Of a stretch of 59,597 bases of DNA, positions 9,100 through 16,992 are shown piece after piece (positions within the stretch are counted from its first letter, which is position 1; every line of letters begins with the position of its first letter). This stretch comes from Cytophagaceae bacterium (lineage in GTDB: Bacteria; Bacteroidota; Bacteroidia; Cytophagales; Spirosomataceae), in contig JADKIR010000002.1 of the NCBI GenBank assembly GCA_016722655.1, positions 1-59,597 of the forward strand, written 5' to 3'. The position numbers and the translations under genes were made by a program. The notes under the pieces were generated by a model, which ran no database searches, had not been told where the DNA came from, and saw only the letters and a program-made list of their open reading frames with translations.

Positions 9100-9450
9100 C
9101 TATTTTCTAAAATCAACCTCTTTTGAGTTCTTTTGAATATCTTTATAAATAGACTTTGCAAGTTCAATATTTTCATTTTTTAAAACATGAACCTGAAAAA
9201 CATATTCCCTGCCAAATTTATTTTTACCGGTTTTTTCGATGTTGTCAAATGGTAGATTATGTTTTAATTTCAAATCTGATATTCTTGTCCGAAATCCTGG
9301 CATCCAAAAAAATGAAACAATTGATACATTACTGTTGGTAATCATTTCAAATAATACCTCCTGAATTGCTGTTTTTGGAGGCTTTAAATCTTGACTGAAT
9401 AAGTTTGGTTTGTTTTTCATTGTTTTAAAGTTTTGATAACCATTGTTCAT
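9100..9450 (-). CDS. Possible winged-helix DNA-binding protein
   Basis: Up to 116 residues; a second Met (MKNKPNLFS, start at 9420) would avoid the 26-base overlap with the methyltransferase gene and is the likelier start. The core AIQEVLFEMI...RTRISDLKLKHNLPF...REYVFQVHVL has the helix-helix-wing layout of small phage winged-HTH proteins. The target is unknown. Confidence 0.6.
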   Translation of the reverse strand: MNNGYQNFKTMKNKPNLFSQDLKPPKTAIQEVLFEMITNSNVSIVSFFWMPGFRTRISDLKLKHNLPFDNIEKTGKNKFGREYVFQVHVLKNENIELAKSIYKDIQKNSKEVDFRK

Positions 9451-10483
9451 ATATTTGAGTTGCTATTTGTGCGGTCATGACTGGGGGGACGGACATACCA
9501 CACATATAAAACGCCTTCATATCCTTTGTATCGTAATCAGTCGGAAATGTAGCACCTAATAGATATTCAAGATTATTCAATCTTCTTGGTATGTCTGAAT
9601 GATATACTTTGTTTTGGCTTGCAAGTGTTGGCAATACATTTTCTTTACTAACTTTTATATCATTAAAAAAACTCCCATTGCTTTCTGGAACACTTGACAA
9701 ACTTTCACCTGCAATACATTTATACCACAATTTCCCGGCAACAGGTGGTAAGTCTGTATTCATATCTTCATTATCTGATATTTCAGAAAATATAATTTTT
9801 TGTTCTTTAAATTCCAAGTTCAACTCTGGCAAAATATCAAACAAATTCATTTGCTTTAAAAAAGGCTTTGCCAAATCTTTACGCAATGCAATAAAAAATA
9901 CACGTTCACGCCTTTGTGGTACACCCATTTTTGAAGCATCTAATAACCAATGTTGGCAATGATAACCAGCTAAGTTAAACTCTTTGTATATTTGCATTAC
10001 ATAGGCTTTTGCTTCACCTAATAATAAGCCTTTTACATTTTCAGCAACCACAACTTTAGGTTGTAATTTCTTTGCCAAATCAATAAAATCAAAAAACAAA
10101 GTGTCTAAAATCTGTTTTTGTTGACCCTCTCTAAAAATCTTATCTTTGCCCCAATCTTTTTCACGATTACCAGCCATAGAAAAACTACTGCAAGGCGGTG
10201 AACCATCCAAAATATCTAAATTGTAAAGTTCATCAGGTAAATCAGTTCTTAATTTAAAAGTCTGTATTGGCTCTAAATAAGCATATTTAGGATTATGATT
10301 AGCTTTGTATGCTTCAATCATTTTAGGGTCAATCTCATTGCATCCAATAACATCAAAACCTGCTAATTTGTAGCCCATAGTCGAGCCACCGCCACAAGCA
10401 AAACAACTAAAAACCGTTCCTTTGTCTTTTGTAAATACAGCATCTTTTAAAGTCCATTTATATGGGAATCTATGTTCTTTCAT
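9425..10483 (-). CDS. DNA (cytosine-5) methyltransferase
   Basis: A 352-residue Dcm-type enzyme with the cofactor motif FACGGGS (28-34), the catalytic motif GSPPCSSFS with Cys98, the ENV motif (148-150), and RRERVFFIAL near residue 190. The target-recognition region lies between about 205 and 310, and the C-terminal helix closes the fold. It methylates cytosine in DNA using S-adenosylmethionine. No restriction partner is visible, so it probably protects phage DNA from host restriction enzymes. It overlaps the next gene by four bases. Confidence 0.95.
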   Translation of the reverse strand: MKEHRFPYKWTLKDAVFTKDKGTVFSCFACGGGSTMGYKLAGFDVIGCNEIDPKMIEAYKANHNPKYAYLEPIQTFKLRTDLPDELYNLDILDGSPPCSSFSMAGNREKDWGKDKIFREGQQKQILDTLFFDFIDLAKKLQPKVVVAENVKGLLLGEAKAYVMQIYKEFNLAGYHCQHWLLDASKMGVPQRRERVFFIALRKDLAKPFLKQMNLFDILPELNLEFKEQKIIFSEISDNEDMNTDLPPVAGKLWYKCIAGESLSSVPESNGSFFNDIKVSKENVLPTLASQNKVYHSDIPRRLNNLEYLLGATFPTDYDTKDMKAFYMCGMSVPPVMTAQIATQIYEQWLSKL

Positions 10484-10734
10484 ACAAACATCTTTTTTAA
10501 TTGATCAAAGTCAAAAACACAACCGGCAAATGTTTTACGGCTTTCCCCTTTTGCACGTTTTGGATCAAACATAGTAATTGTCATGTTGTTGCCATTTTGA
10601 CCAGGGTAAGTATGAAAAACAGTGTCAATCTGAATTTCTAAATCCCCGGATTTGTTTTCTTTAACCAATTCCGGATGGTTTTCAATAAATTCATCCAACT
10701 TGCTTAAATTTAGCTTTCCTTTACAATAGTACAT
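10480..10734 (-). CDS. Small protein of unknown function
   Basis: An 84-residue protein (MYYCKGKLNLSKLDEFIENH...) whose stop overlaps the start of the C5 methyltransferase. This placement suggests co-translation. No domain recognised; no membrane segment. Confidence 0.65.
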   Translation of the reverse strand: MYYCKGKLNLSKLDEFIENHPELVKENKSGDLEIQIDTVFHTYPGQNGNNMTITMFDPKRAKGESRKTFAGCVFDFDQLKKMFV

Positions 10735-10738
10735 ATTT

Positions 10739-10972
10739 TTATAAAATTATTTTAGTTAAAATTAAACCTGATAAACCGCCAATCATAGCACCAAATGCAT
10801 ATATAAATTGGTCTTTTTTAGTCGCAATATTTGCTTTTTTTACATTAGTTACCCAAAACCATGATATTAAAAAACCAAACAATGCAACTCCAAAATATAA
10901 GCCTTTCGATAAGCATATTGTATTTATGCTTACCAAAAAGACTTGAATAAATGATGTTTTGAAAATTTGCAT
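10739..10972 (-). CDS. Small membrane protein with two or more helices
   Basis: A 77-residue hydrophobic protein with helices at about 8-38 and 55-76 and a short basic loop between. It overlaps the helicase-methyltransferase stop by one base. It might be an accessory or holin-like protein; function unknown. Confidence 0.6.
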   Translation of the reverse strand: MQIFKTSFIQVFLVSINTICLSKGLYFGVALFGFLISWFWVTNVKKANIATKKDQFIYAFGAMIGGLSGLILTKIIL

Positions 10973-13284
10973 TAGAATAGTGTTAAAACGGATTCATTTT
11001 CATCAACTGCAGCTTTATGATTTTGGGCATTAAGTTTAAAATAACTACCTTTTAACTCAATTGAAATAGATTTTCTTTTCATTTTCAATGACTGAAAACC
11101 CTCTGAACCAATACCACCAAAAGGACTAAAAATAGTTTCTCCCTCATTAGAATATAAATGAATTACCCTTTCTATTGTATCTAATTGTAATGGTGCAATA
11201 TGTTTCTCGTCATTTCCATCACGGCCCGAACGATATTGCAATGTTCTTGAATAATCAATATCATACCAAACTGGGGATGCATATTTTTGCCACAAATCTA
11301 CTGGCAGATAATTTGGTAATTTTGGATCAATATCCTGGTGTTCAATTGGTATTTGATTTTCTCCATCATTTCTAAAAAACAATATATAATCCGGAATACC
11401 TACCCTACTCATTGAACTGTCTTTTTTGATAGTTTTGTGAAGTAATCCCAATGCTTTTGTTCTTTGCATTTCTGTTACTGGATTTTTCCAAATTGTAACC
11501 CTTGAATGATAAATAAAACCATTTTCTTGAAACCAATCAATCAGCATTCCTGAAAAGTCACGTAATCCAATATAACCTTCTTTCCCTTTCTGAATTGGCA
11601 AATCCATGCAATGAACGGCACAAATCCTGCCCGGTTTAAGTATTCTTTTTATTTCTGGAATCAAAAATTTAAAATGTTCTTCAAATTGTTTATAGTCAGA
11701 AACATTTCCCATATCATTAGGACTATCTGAATAAACATACAATTCCGCAAAAGGAGGAGAAAAAACTGTTAAGTCTGCTGAATTATCAGCTATTTTTTTT
11801 GATTCTTCTACGCAATCACCATTAAACAATTTATAATCTTTTGTTTTAATTTCTTTTTTCTCAATCATAACACTTGATTTATTTTTTTTATAGTCTGTTA
11901 AAGCTGAATATTTGGCCATTTCACGAATCATTTCTTTATGTTTTGATTCCTTTTCAAGTATTGATTTCCTTACATTTAACTGACTTTCCGGCACCAATAA
12001 ATGAACATATACTTTTCTTTTTTGACCAAATCTGTATTCTCTCCTTACTGCCTGATAAAATGATTCAAATTTAAAATCGTAAGAAGTAAAAATCATATTA
12101 CAAGCATTTTGATAGTTCATACCAAATGATGCAATTGAAGTTTTAGTAATCAAAGTTTTAAATTCATTATTAGCAAATCCGTTTAGGTGTTTTGCTTTAA
12201 ATTCTGGCGAATCAGATCCTTGGACATTTATAGCATCTTTTGATGTTTTTTTATCATATCCAATTGATAATTTTTCACCATTCGAAAGTGTTCCTGAAAT
12301 TTCAGTTTCTTGATAAAAAGAATTTAAATGTTTTTCTAAATAATCTGATTCTGTATTTCTTAAGCACCAAACTATCCATTGTTCATTTGAATTTTGAACT
12401 AATTCAATTGTTTTTTTCATTCTTGCATCAAATGAACGGTTTAAATCTTGATGTATATCAGTTGCAGAAACTACAACATCACCAAAAAGAGTATTTGTAT
12501 TATTTTCAACATGAATTAAATGCTCAATAAATTCTATTTCTGGCAATTCATAACCACAACCATCATATCCAAGCGTTTTAGGATTATCAATTGAAAGTGA
12601 CCATGAACAAACATATTTCCAAAAATCATCTGTAGCGTGTTTTCTTAATCTCCATTTACTTGTTTCTCCTCCATCGTGAACAAAGTACATTGCAAGCATT
12701 TCTAAATAGCTCATAGCTCCTAAAAACTCACTATGTTGACCTAATTCCATATGATCGTTTGGTGAAGGCGTAGCGGTGCAAGCTAATTTGTAAGGAGTAT
12801 TTTTAAATGAAGAAATAATTAATGATGATGTGGCACCGTCCCGGCCTTTTAAAATAGAACTTTCATCTAAAACAACTCCAACAAAAACAGAACAATCAAT
12901 ATTTTTTAGTTGGTCATAATTAGTTATAAATATTCTATTTTCATCTGGCATAATTACATCATTTGGATTTAGTTTAAAAACTTCTATTCCAAAATGATTT
13001 CCTTCATGTATTGTTTGTTCAACAACTGCTAAAGGTGCCAATATCAATATAGGTTTTTGATATTTTTCTGAAATTACCCTTGACCATTCTAATTGTTGAA
13101 AAGTTTTCCCAAGCCCGCAATCTTCAAATAAGGCAAAACGCCCTTTTCTTATGGCAATCTTAATTGCATATTTTTGAAAGTCAAAAAGCAATGGATTCAA
13201 TTCCGATTCTTCAATTTCAAAACCAGATTCAATGAATGTTTTTTGTTTTGATTTCAAAAACTCCTGGTAATCGTCTTTTTTCAT
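10972..13284 (-). CDS. SNF2/DEAD-like helicase fused to an N4/N6 DNA methyltransferase
   Basis: A 770-residue two-part protein. The N-terminal half is a superfamily 2 helicase: Walker A DCGLGKT (55-61), Walker B-like LDES (139-142), motif III ATPSPND (171-177) and motif VI QAVRREYRFGQ (411-421). The C-terminal half (from about 480) is a beta-class amino-methyltransferase: catalytic motif IV SPPF at 509-512 comes before the cofactor motif FGGIGS at about 722. It probably translocates on DNA while methylating adenine or cytosine amino groups. Such fusions occur in phages and resemble translocating type I/III-like modification enzymes without a nuclease. The likely role is protection against host restriction or regulation of replication. 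Confidence 0.88.
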   Translation of the reverse strand: MKKDDYQEFLKSKQKTFIESGFEIEESELNPLLFDFQKYAIKIAIRKGRFALFEDCGLGKTFQQLEWSRVISEKYQKPILILAPLAVVEQTIHEGNHFGIEVFKLNPNDVIMPDENRIFITNYDQLKNIDCSVFVGVVLDESSILKGRDGATSSLIISSFKNTPYKLACTATPSPNDHMELGQHSEFLGAMSYLEMLAMYFVHDGGETSKWRLRKHATDDFWKYVCSWSLSIDNPKTLGYDGCGYELPEIEFIEHLIHVENNTNTLFGDVVVSATDIHQDLNRSFDARMKKTIELVQNSNEQWIVWCLRNTESDYLEKHLNSFYQETEISGTLSNGEKLSIGYDKKTSKDAINVQGSDSPEFKAKHLNGFANNEFKTLITKTSIASFGMNYQNACNMIFTSYDFKFESFYQAVRREYRFGQKRKVYVHLLVPESQLNVRKSILEKESKHKEMIREMAKYSALTDYKKNKSSVMIEKKEIKTKDYKLFNGDCVEESKKIADNSADLTVFSPPFAELYVYSDSPNDMGNVSDYKQFEEHFKFLIPEIKRILKPGRICAVHCMDLPIQKGKEGYIGLRDFSGMLIDWFQENGFIYHSRVTIWKNPVTEMQRTKALGLLHKTIKKDSSMSRVGIPDYILFFRNDGENQIPIEHQDIDPKLPNYLPVDLWQKYASPVWYDIDYSRTLQYRSGRDGNDEKHIAPLQLDTIERVIHLYSNEGETIFSPFGGIGSEGFQSLKMKRKSISIELKGSYFKLNAQNHKAAVDENESVLTLF

Positions 13285-13306
13285 TCGTTATAATTGTTTG
13301 ATAAAA

Positions 13307-13338
13307 AATAAGTTATGCAAAGTAAAGCATAACTTATT
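13307..13338 (-). terminator. Perfect hairpin upstream of the helicase-methyltransferase gene
   Basis: AATAAGTTATGC and GCATAACTTATT form a perfect 12-bp stem with an 8-base loop. On the minus strand it is followed by a T-run and lies 23 bases before the start at 13284, so it could end the upstream regulatory transcript or act as an attenuator. A protein-binding operator is an alternative. Confidence 0.55.
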
Positions 13339-13376
13339 GAAATAAAAAATATTTTTATGTATTTTTTTTGTTATTT

Positions 13377-13607
13377 TTATTCTTTGAAAAAATCAGAAAA
13401 TTCAATTAACCTCAATCCAGATTGTTTTTGATAATCTGAACTTCCTACACTTCCCAAAGAATAATCTAAGTTTGGTATAATTACTATTGATGTTTCAATT
13501 TCTGCCATTTTTGGCACAAAATCTAAATATAAAACTTCATCCGATAAAAATTCCTTAACCTTATTAAACTGATTCTTATTTCTTATAATTACTGATAATC
13601 CAGTCAT
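13377..13607 (-). CDS. Small protein of unknown function
   Basis: A 76-residue protein (MTGLSVIIRNKNQFNKVKEF...) between the HTH regulator and the hairpin at 13307-13338. No recognised domain. It is probably in one transcript with the regulator. Confidence 0.55.
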   Translation of the reverse strand: MTGLSVIIRNKNQFNKVKEFLSDEVLYLDFVPKMAEIETSIVIIPNLDYSLGSVGSSDYQKQSGLRLIEFSDFFKE

Positions 13608-13625
13608 ATATTTATTGTTTAAAAT

Positions 13626-13895
13626 TTATTTACGAAAATCTTTTAGCATGGCCTTTATTTCAGGCTTTTTAAAGTAAATGCTCATTCTCAATTGTGATTT
13701 CTCCTGGAATTTCTGATTAGGGAAATTTTCATTTATAATCTGCAAAAAGTAAGACTTTGAAATTTTAGCCTCAGAGGCAATATTTTTATACATAATGCCT
13801 TTTTCAGAATTGAGATATTTAACCCGGCTTAAAATATCGTCATGCGATAAGAGTTTCACGGTTTCAAGTTCTGATGACGATTCTTTGTTTTTCAT
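13626..13895 (-). CDS. Putative HTH regulator
   Basis: An 89-residue protein with a helix-turn-helix-like segment GIMYKNIASEAKISKSYFLQII (residues about 33-54), as in Cro/repressor or plasmid-type regulators, followed by a basic C-terminus. It begins the minus-strand block of helicase and methyltransferase genes. A -7 element TAAATTTG lies only five bases upstream of its ATG (13900-13907), implying an almost leaderless mRNA if that promoter is used. Regulator of the early block by inference. Confidence 0.6.
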   Translation of the reverse strand: MKNKESSSELETVKLLSHDDILSRVKYLNSEKGIMYKNIASEAKISKSYFLQIINENFPNQKFQEKSQLRMSIYFKKPEIKAMLKDFRK

Positions 13896-13899
13896 GTTG

Positions 13900-13907
13900 C
13901 AAATTTA
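13900..13907 (-). promoter_or_regulatory. Bacteroidota -7 element
   Basis: TAAATTTG on the minus strand matches the consensus TAnnTTTG exactly. It sits five bases before the ATG at 13895. No clear -33 TTTG is present, so confidence is moderate. Confidence 0.4.
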
Positions 13908-14090
13908 ATACTAATTTTGAAATAAAAAACTATTTTATAATATTTTTACTTTTGTTTTAAAAAATATAACATTTTATTTTTTAGTGTGGATTTTGTTTTG
14001 TTGCTTTGTGGTTGATAACGGTTTCAGGCTTGGCGATGTTGCCGAACACAAAAGTTAATTAGAATTACAAAACTTTAAATTATAGATAAA

Positions 14091-14387
14091 ATGTCAAACG
14101 AAGAACTGAACGGCAATATAGCCAAACCCGTGTTACCTGCTGTGCTTATTTGCGATTGCAGTAGCCGTGAACATCAAATAATCATTGAACACGACAATGA
14201 GGATAACTTAATCTATTGTTATATTCATTTGGTAAAACACGGCTTTTGGAGAAGATTGAAAGCTGGTTTAAAATACATTTTTGGTTATAAATGTAGATAC
14301 GGTCAATGGGATGAATTTATATTGAAACCTGAACACGCTAATCAGCTTCGTGAATTGTCGGAGTTGTTGTCACAGCATAGCAGGTAA
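14091..14387 (+). CDS. Cassette-borne phage-type small protein
   Basis: A 98-residue protein with the segment HGFWRRLKAGLKYIFGYKC followed by RYGQWDEFILKPEHANQL. Similar KYIFGYKCRYG...DEF proteins are common, uncharacterised phage genes. Here it reads opposite to the flanking operons and its stop codon TAA is part of the AAC core of the attC-like site that follows, so gene and recombination site are fused as in an integron cassette. Cassette orientation (gene then attC) is the classical one. Function unknown. Confidence 0.75.
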   Translation: MSNEELNGNIAKPVLPAVLICDCSSREHQIIIEHDNEDNLIYCYIHLVKHGFWRRLKAGLKYIFGYKCRYGQWDEFILKPEHANQLRELSELLSQHSR

Positions 14388-14480
14388 CGATTAGTACATG
14401 AGCAGGCGGGCTATGCTCTTTAAACCCGAAATACTAAGTGAAGTATCAAGCCCGCTTGCTTATGTATATTGTTATAGGGC
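14383..14480. other. attC-like imperfect palindrome (site d)
   Basis: Core GGTAAC at the left and GTTATAGGGC at the right enclose arms AGTACATGAGCAGGCGGGCT and AGCCCGCTTGCTTATGTAT that pair with a few mismatches, about 98 nt. The right core GTTATAGGGC is identical to the one at 3892-3901, 10.5 kb away. It lies directly after the cassette gene and before a truncated gene. Confidence 0.65.
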
Positions 14481-14500
14481 GTTTATTTTTTCAATATATT

Positions 14501-14614
14501 TTGATAGGTGATGAAAAAATAGATACATTTAATAAGCATGAGGCATTAGAACACGCTGAATTTATATCATATTGTTTTAATAATTCAGAAAAAATAATAA
14601 ATTGTAAAAAATAA
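14501..14614 (+). pseudogene. Possible 5'-truncated cassette gene
   Basis: A 37-codon open frame begins right after attC-like site d (possible TTG start) and encodes DEKIDTFNKHEALEHAEFIS followed by YCFNNSEK. It resembles the middle of cassette gene 1 at 3905-4099 (DEKTFHDEFN...AYKFISDNFNDS). No normal start or second attC is visible, so it looks like a remnant of a related cassette. Confidence 0.4.
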
Positions 14615-14619
14615 AGAAA

Positions 14620-14892
14620 ATGGAACATAGGAAATTTTGTGAACCAATTATTAGCAGGGGTGCTTTCTTTTCAGCTTTCAATTTGAAAAAGGCAACCAAA
14701 ATGACATTTTTTGAAAAAATATTTCTTTTTTTTATAAAACCAAAATTTGAAGTTGACGAAATTCAAAGAACTACTTTGAAGTATAAAATATTCAGAGGGA
14801 AAATTTATATTTTGGATCATTTTATTAATCCGCCTAAATATTTTAATTGTCGGCACTCATTAGTATATGTCAAAGACTATCACAAGGAATAA
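14620..14892 (+). CDS. Small basic protein of unknown function
   Basis: A 90-residue aromatic, basic protein (MEHRKFCEPIISRGAFF...). Its last 23 bases overlap the end of the convergent gene at 14870. An internal Met (MTFFEKIFLFF) could be the real start. The region from 14388 to here is foreign to the minus-strand operons and seems to be accessory DNA. Confidence 0.5.
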   Translation: MEHRKFCEPIISRGAFFSAFNLKKATKMTFFEKIFLFFIKPKFEVDEIQRTTLKYKIFRGKIYILDHFINPPKYFNCRHSLVYVKDYHKE

Positions 14893-15328
14893 TCTTAATC
14901 TCAATCAAATCTTTTCCAAATACCTTTTTGGTAATAATCTTTGTACGGCATGGCATTTGTGCCTCATATTGTTTATTTAGCCTATTTAGGAAAAGATTTT
15001 GTTTTTGCAGTTGACCAATCAAAGATTTACTCAAAGTGCTATCCTCAATAATCTTTGTATTCAAGTTTTGCACCTGGATTTCTTTGTTATTCAAATTAAA
15101 CTTAAAAATAACCAAAGAATCTGTTTTTAGGCTATCAGAATGAACCAAACTCTTATAGTCCTTATGATTGTGTGTAATTTCAGTTTTAATGCCTTGAATG
15201 GCTTGTTTTGTCTTAAAATATATCCAAGTAACTACTCCAATAAAAAAAGCAATCACAACAATAGTAATAGCATTTTGAACGCCTTTAGTCACCGGCCCAA
15301 ATAATCTTTCAATCAGTTTTAGTTTCAT
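14870..15328 (-). CDS. Membrane-anchored coiled-coil protein, spanin-like
   Basis: 152 residues: a transmembrane helix at about 20-40 after a short basic N-terminus, then a long polar helical region (residues 45-130) with coiled-coil character, and a C-terminal CRTKIITKKVFGKDLIEIKI segment. Position after the holin and endolysin genes and a single N-terminal anchor suggest an i-spanin-like role in disrupting the outer envelope; this is inference from architecture. It overlaps the next gene by four bases. Confidence 0.55.
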   Translation of the reverse strand: MKLKLIERLFGPVTKGVQNAITIVVIAFFIGVVTWIYFKTKQAIQGIKTEITHNHKDYKSLVHSDSLKTDSLVIFKFNLNNKEIQVQNLNTKIIEDSTLSKSLIGQLQKQNLFLNRLNKQYEAQMPCRTKIITKKVFGKDLIEIKIIPCDSL

Positions 15329-15528
15329 TTTAATGTTTGTTTTATGTTTTCGTTTTCTAACCTCATTTTTTCATTCTCAATTTCAAATCTTTTCCTTTCA
15401 GCTTTTCTGATTAAATATTTTTCATAATGGATCAGCGAATTTACAACTCCCCAGATTACAAACATAATAAACATACCTAATGACTTATTCCTGTCAAGCA
15501 TAGCTGTTTGCTCTTCATAAGCTTGCAT
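15325..15528 (-). CDS. Small membrane protein with cytoplasmic coiled coil
   Basis: 67 residues with one hydrophobic helix (about 17-35: GMFIMFVIWGVVNSL) followed by a strongly charged RKAERKRFEIENEKMRLENE coiled-coil tail. It sits in the lysis block, overlapping the spanin-like gene, and may be part of the lysis or holin apparatus. Confidence 0.55.
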   Translation of the reverse strand: MQAYEEQTAMLDRNKSLGMFIMFVIWGVVNSLIHYEKYLIRKAERKRFEIENEKMRLENENIKQTLK

Positions 15529-15627
15529 CAGTGTTTGTTGATTTGCTATCCAAAATAAATAAAAATTGGAAAACTGAAATTAATGAATTTTGCAAAAAAG
15601 TTGGTTAAAATAAACGTCCCCATTTTT

Positions 15628-15988
15628 TTATAAATATTTGGATTTCCTGGCTTTTCTGATTTTAAAATAATATTTGATTCCATAAATTACCATTGATCCT
15701 AAAGTTATCGTTGGCACAAATACTTTTATTCCTTCATAATCATAATCATAATATCCTATTAATTTTAGGAAGTTATAAAGAGAATTTGCACCTGAAGAAA
15801 AAAAAAGCCATCCAAATAAACCAATTTTTATTTGGATAGCCCATTAATAAAAAACAAAATGCCAAAGGGATAAATGTGTAATAAAATAATGTATCAATTT
15901 CGCCACCACTGAAAAATAAATGATAAACGATATTGATATAAATTACTATTATTGCACCTATCTGGAATATTATATGCCTTTTATTCAT
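15628..15988 (-). CDS. Holin-like membrane protein, frame broken in a T9 run
   Basis: The first 71 codons (MNKRHIIFQIGAIIVIYINI...) encode two membrane helices and then run out of frame in a homopolymer of nine T (on the coding strand, about 15797-15805). Removing one base restores a frame that continues FFSSGANSLYNFLKLIG to a basic KIRKARKSKYL end, giving about 119 residues. A homopolymer miscall is the likely cause. It precedes the spanin-like genes and follows a holin candidate. Confidence 0.6.
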
Positions 15989-15990
15989 AA

Positions 15991-16473
15991 TTATTTTGGA
16001 GGCTTAGGAGGATTTGACTCTCCGTCATTATCCCCTTCGATTGATTGAATATTTTGATTATTACTAAATGAAGCTCCTTTAAAATATTCTTTAAATTTAC
16101 CCCGGAATAAACTCCATGCAACCTCCCAAAATGCACCAAATCCAACAGCCAAAAGAGTTGTTGTTTTGCTTATTTCGCCATCAAATAAAAAGCTCATAAA
16201 TACCATTGTTGATACTGGGCCTATTACAAGTTCTAAAACCGTGAGTAAAACAGATTTTCGACTAATTAAAACTCTTTCCGACTTTGAATTTTTAATAGTC
16301 ATATAAAGACTTATTGCATTTGCAAGTATCGTTCCAATGAGCCCTAAATACAAAAAGTCAAGATGCATATTAAATTTATCCAGCCAATTATAAAGTGCTG
16401 TTATCAATATGTAGAAGTACAAAGCAAACTGAAGCCCGGCTTTAACAGTTGCATCAATAAAGAAGTCTTTCAT
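15991..16473 (-). CDS. Putative holin
   Basis: 160 residues with about four hydrophobic helices (roughly 12-30, 40-60, 72-95, 103-120) and a polar, Pro-rich C-terminus ending NPPKPPK. It lies 13 bases downstream of the endolysin gene on the same strand, the usual place for a phage holin, which would permeabilise the inner membrane to release or activate the endolysin. Confidence 0.7.
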   Translation of the reverse strand: MKDFFIDATVKAGLQFALYFYILITALYNWLDKFNMHLDFLYLGLIGTILANAISLYMTIKNSKSERVLISRKSVLLTVLELVIGPVSTMVFMSFLFDGEISKTTTLLAVGFGAFWEVAWSLFRGKFKEYFKGASFSNNQNIQSIEGDNDGESNPPKPPK

Positions 16474-16486
16474 TTTAAATTATAGT

Positions 16487-16906
16487 TTAATCAATTTTTA
16501 ATACTTGCTTTCTGTTTCTTTTTTCATCGTATGAAATATGCACCCATCCATTAGGCTCATATTCATTTATTAATTGGTCAAATGGTAGATTTAAATCAAT
16601 AATAAATCTCATTAAGTCTTGATTTGTCATTCCATCTACTTCAATATCTGCAGCCTTTCCTTCTACGTGTTGGCTTTTTTGACTTTTAGAACCAACAGCC
16701 TTATTTGTTCTTTTGCACCTGAATCCAGAAGTAATTCTTATTGGAACTCCTAAATGATTCCGTAATGGCTGCAAAATATTAATGCAAAGTTTTCTAAGGT
16801 TTTCAACTACGGCCTGGCTTGGGGTATATTGTTCTACAATCTTTAATCTATTTGCAGTATCCGAACGTAAAAGCTCATTTAAAGTAAAGTTTTTGCTTAA
16901 ATTCAT
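16487..16906 (-). CDS. Endolysin, M15-type peptidase
   Basis: 139 residues with the zinc-peptidase signature SGFRCKRTNKAVGSKSQKSQ followed by H80-V-E-G-K-A-A-D87 and a later WVHIS (His123), the Asp/His set of Peptidase_M15_3/VanY-like enzymes. It cleaves peptide cross-links of peptidoglycan at lysis. It has no signal peptide, so release depends on the adjacent holin candidates. Confidence 0.92.
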   Translation of the reverse strand: MNLSKNFTLNELLRSDTANRLKIVEQYTPSQAVVENLRKLCINILQPLRNHLGVPIRITSGFRCKRTNKAVGSKSQKSQHVEGKAADIEVDGMTNQDLMRFIIDLNLPFDQLINEYEPNGWVHISYDEKRNRKQVLKID

Positions 16907-16938
16907 AAATGATTTTTTTTATTTACCCAAAATTAAAA

Positions 16939-16973
16939 GAAAAAAGGCTTAAAAAAATAATTCTAAGCCTTTA
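16939..16973 (-). terminator. Rho-independent terminator
   Basis: On the minus strand AAAGGCTTA pairs with TAAGCCTTT around a 12-base loop, followed by a T-rich run. It lies just downstream of the secreted-protein gene (stop at 16993) and upstream of the endolysin gene. Confidence 0.75.
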
Positions 16974-16992
16974 AATTATCGCAACAGGAATA

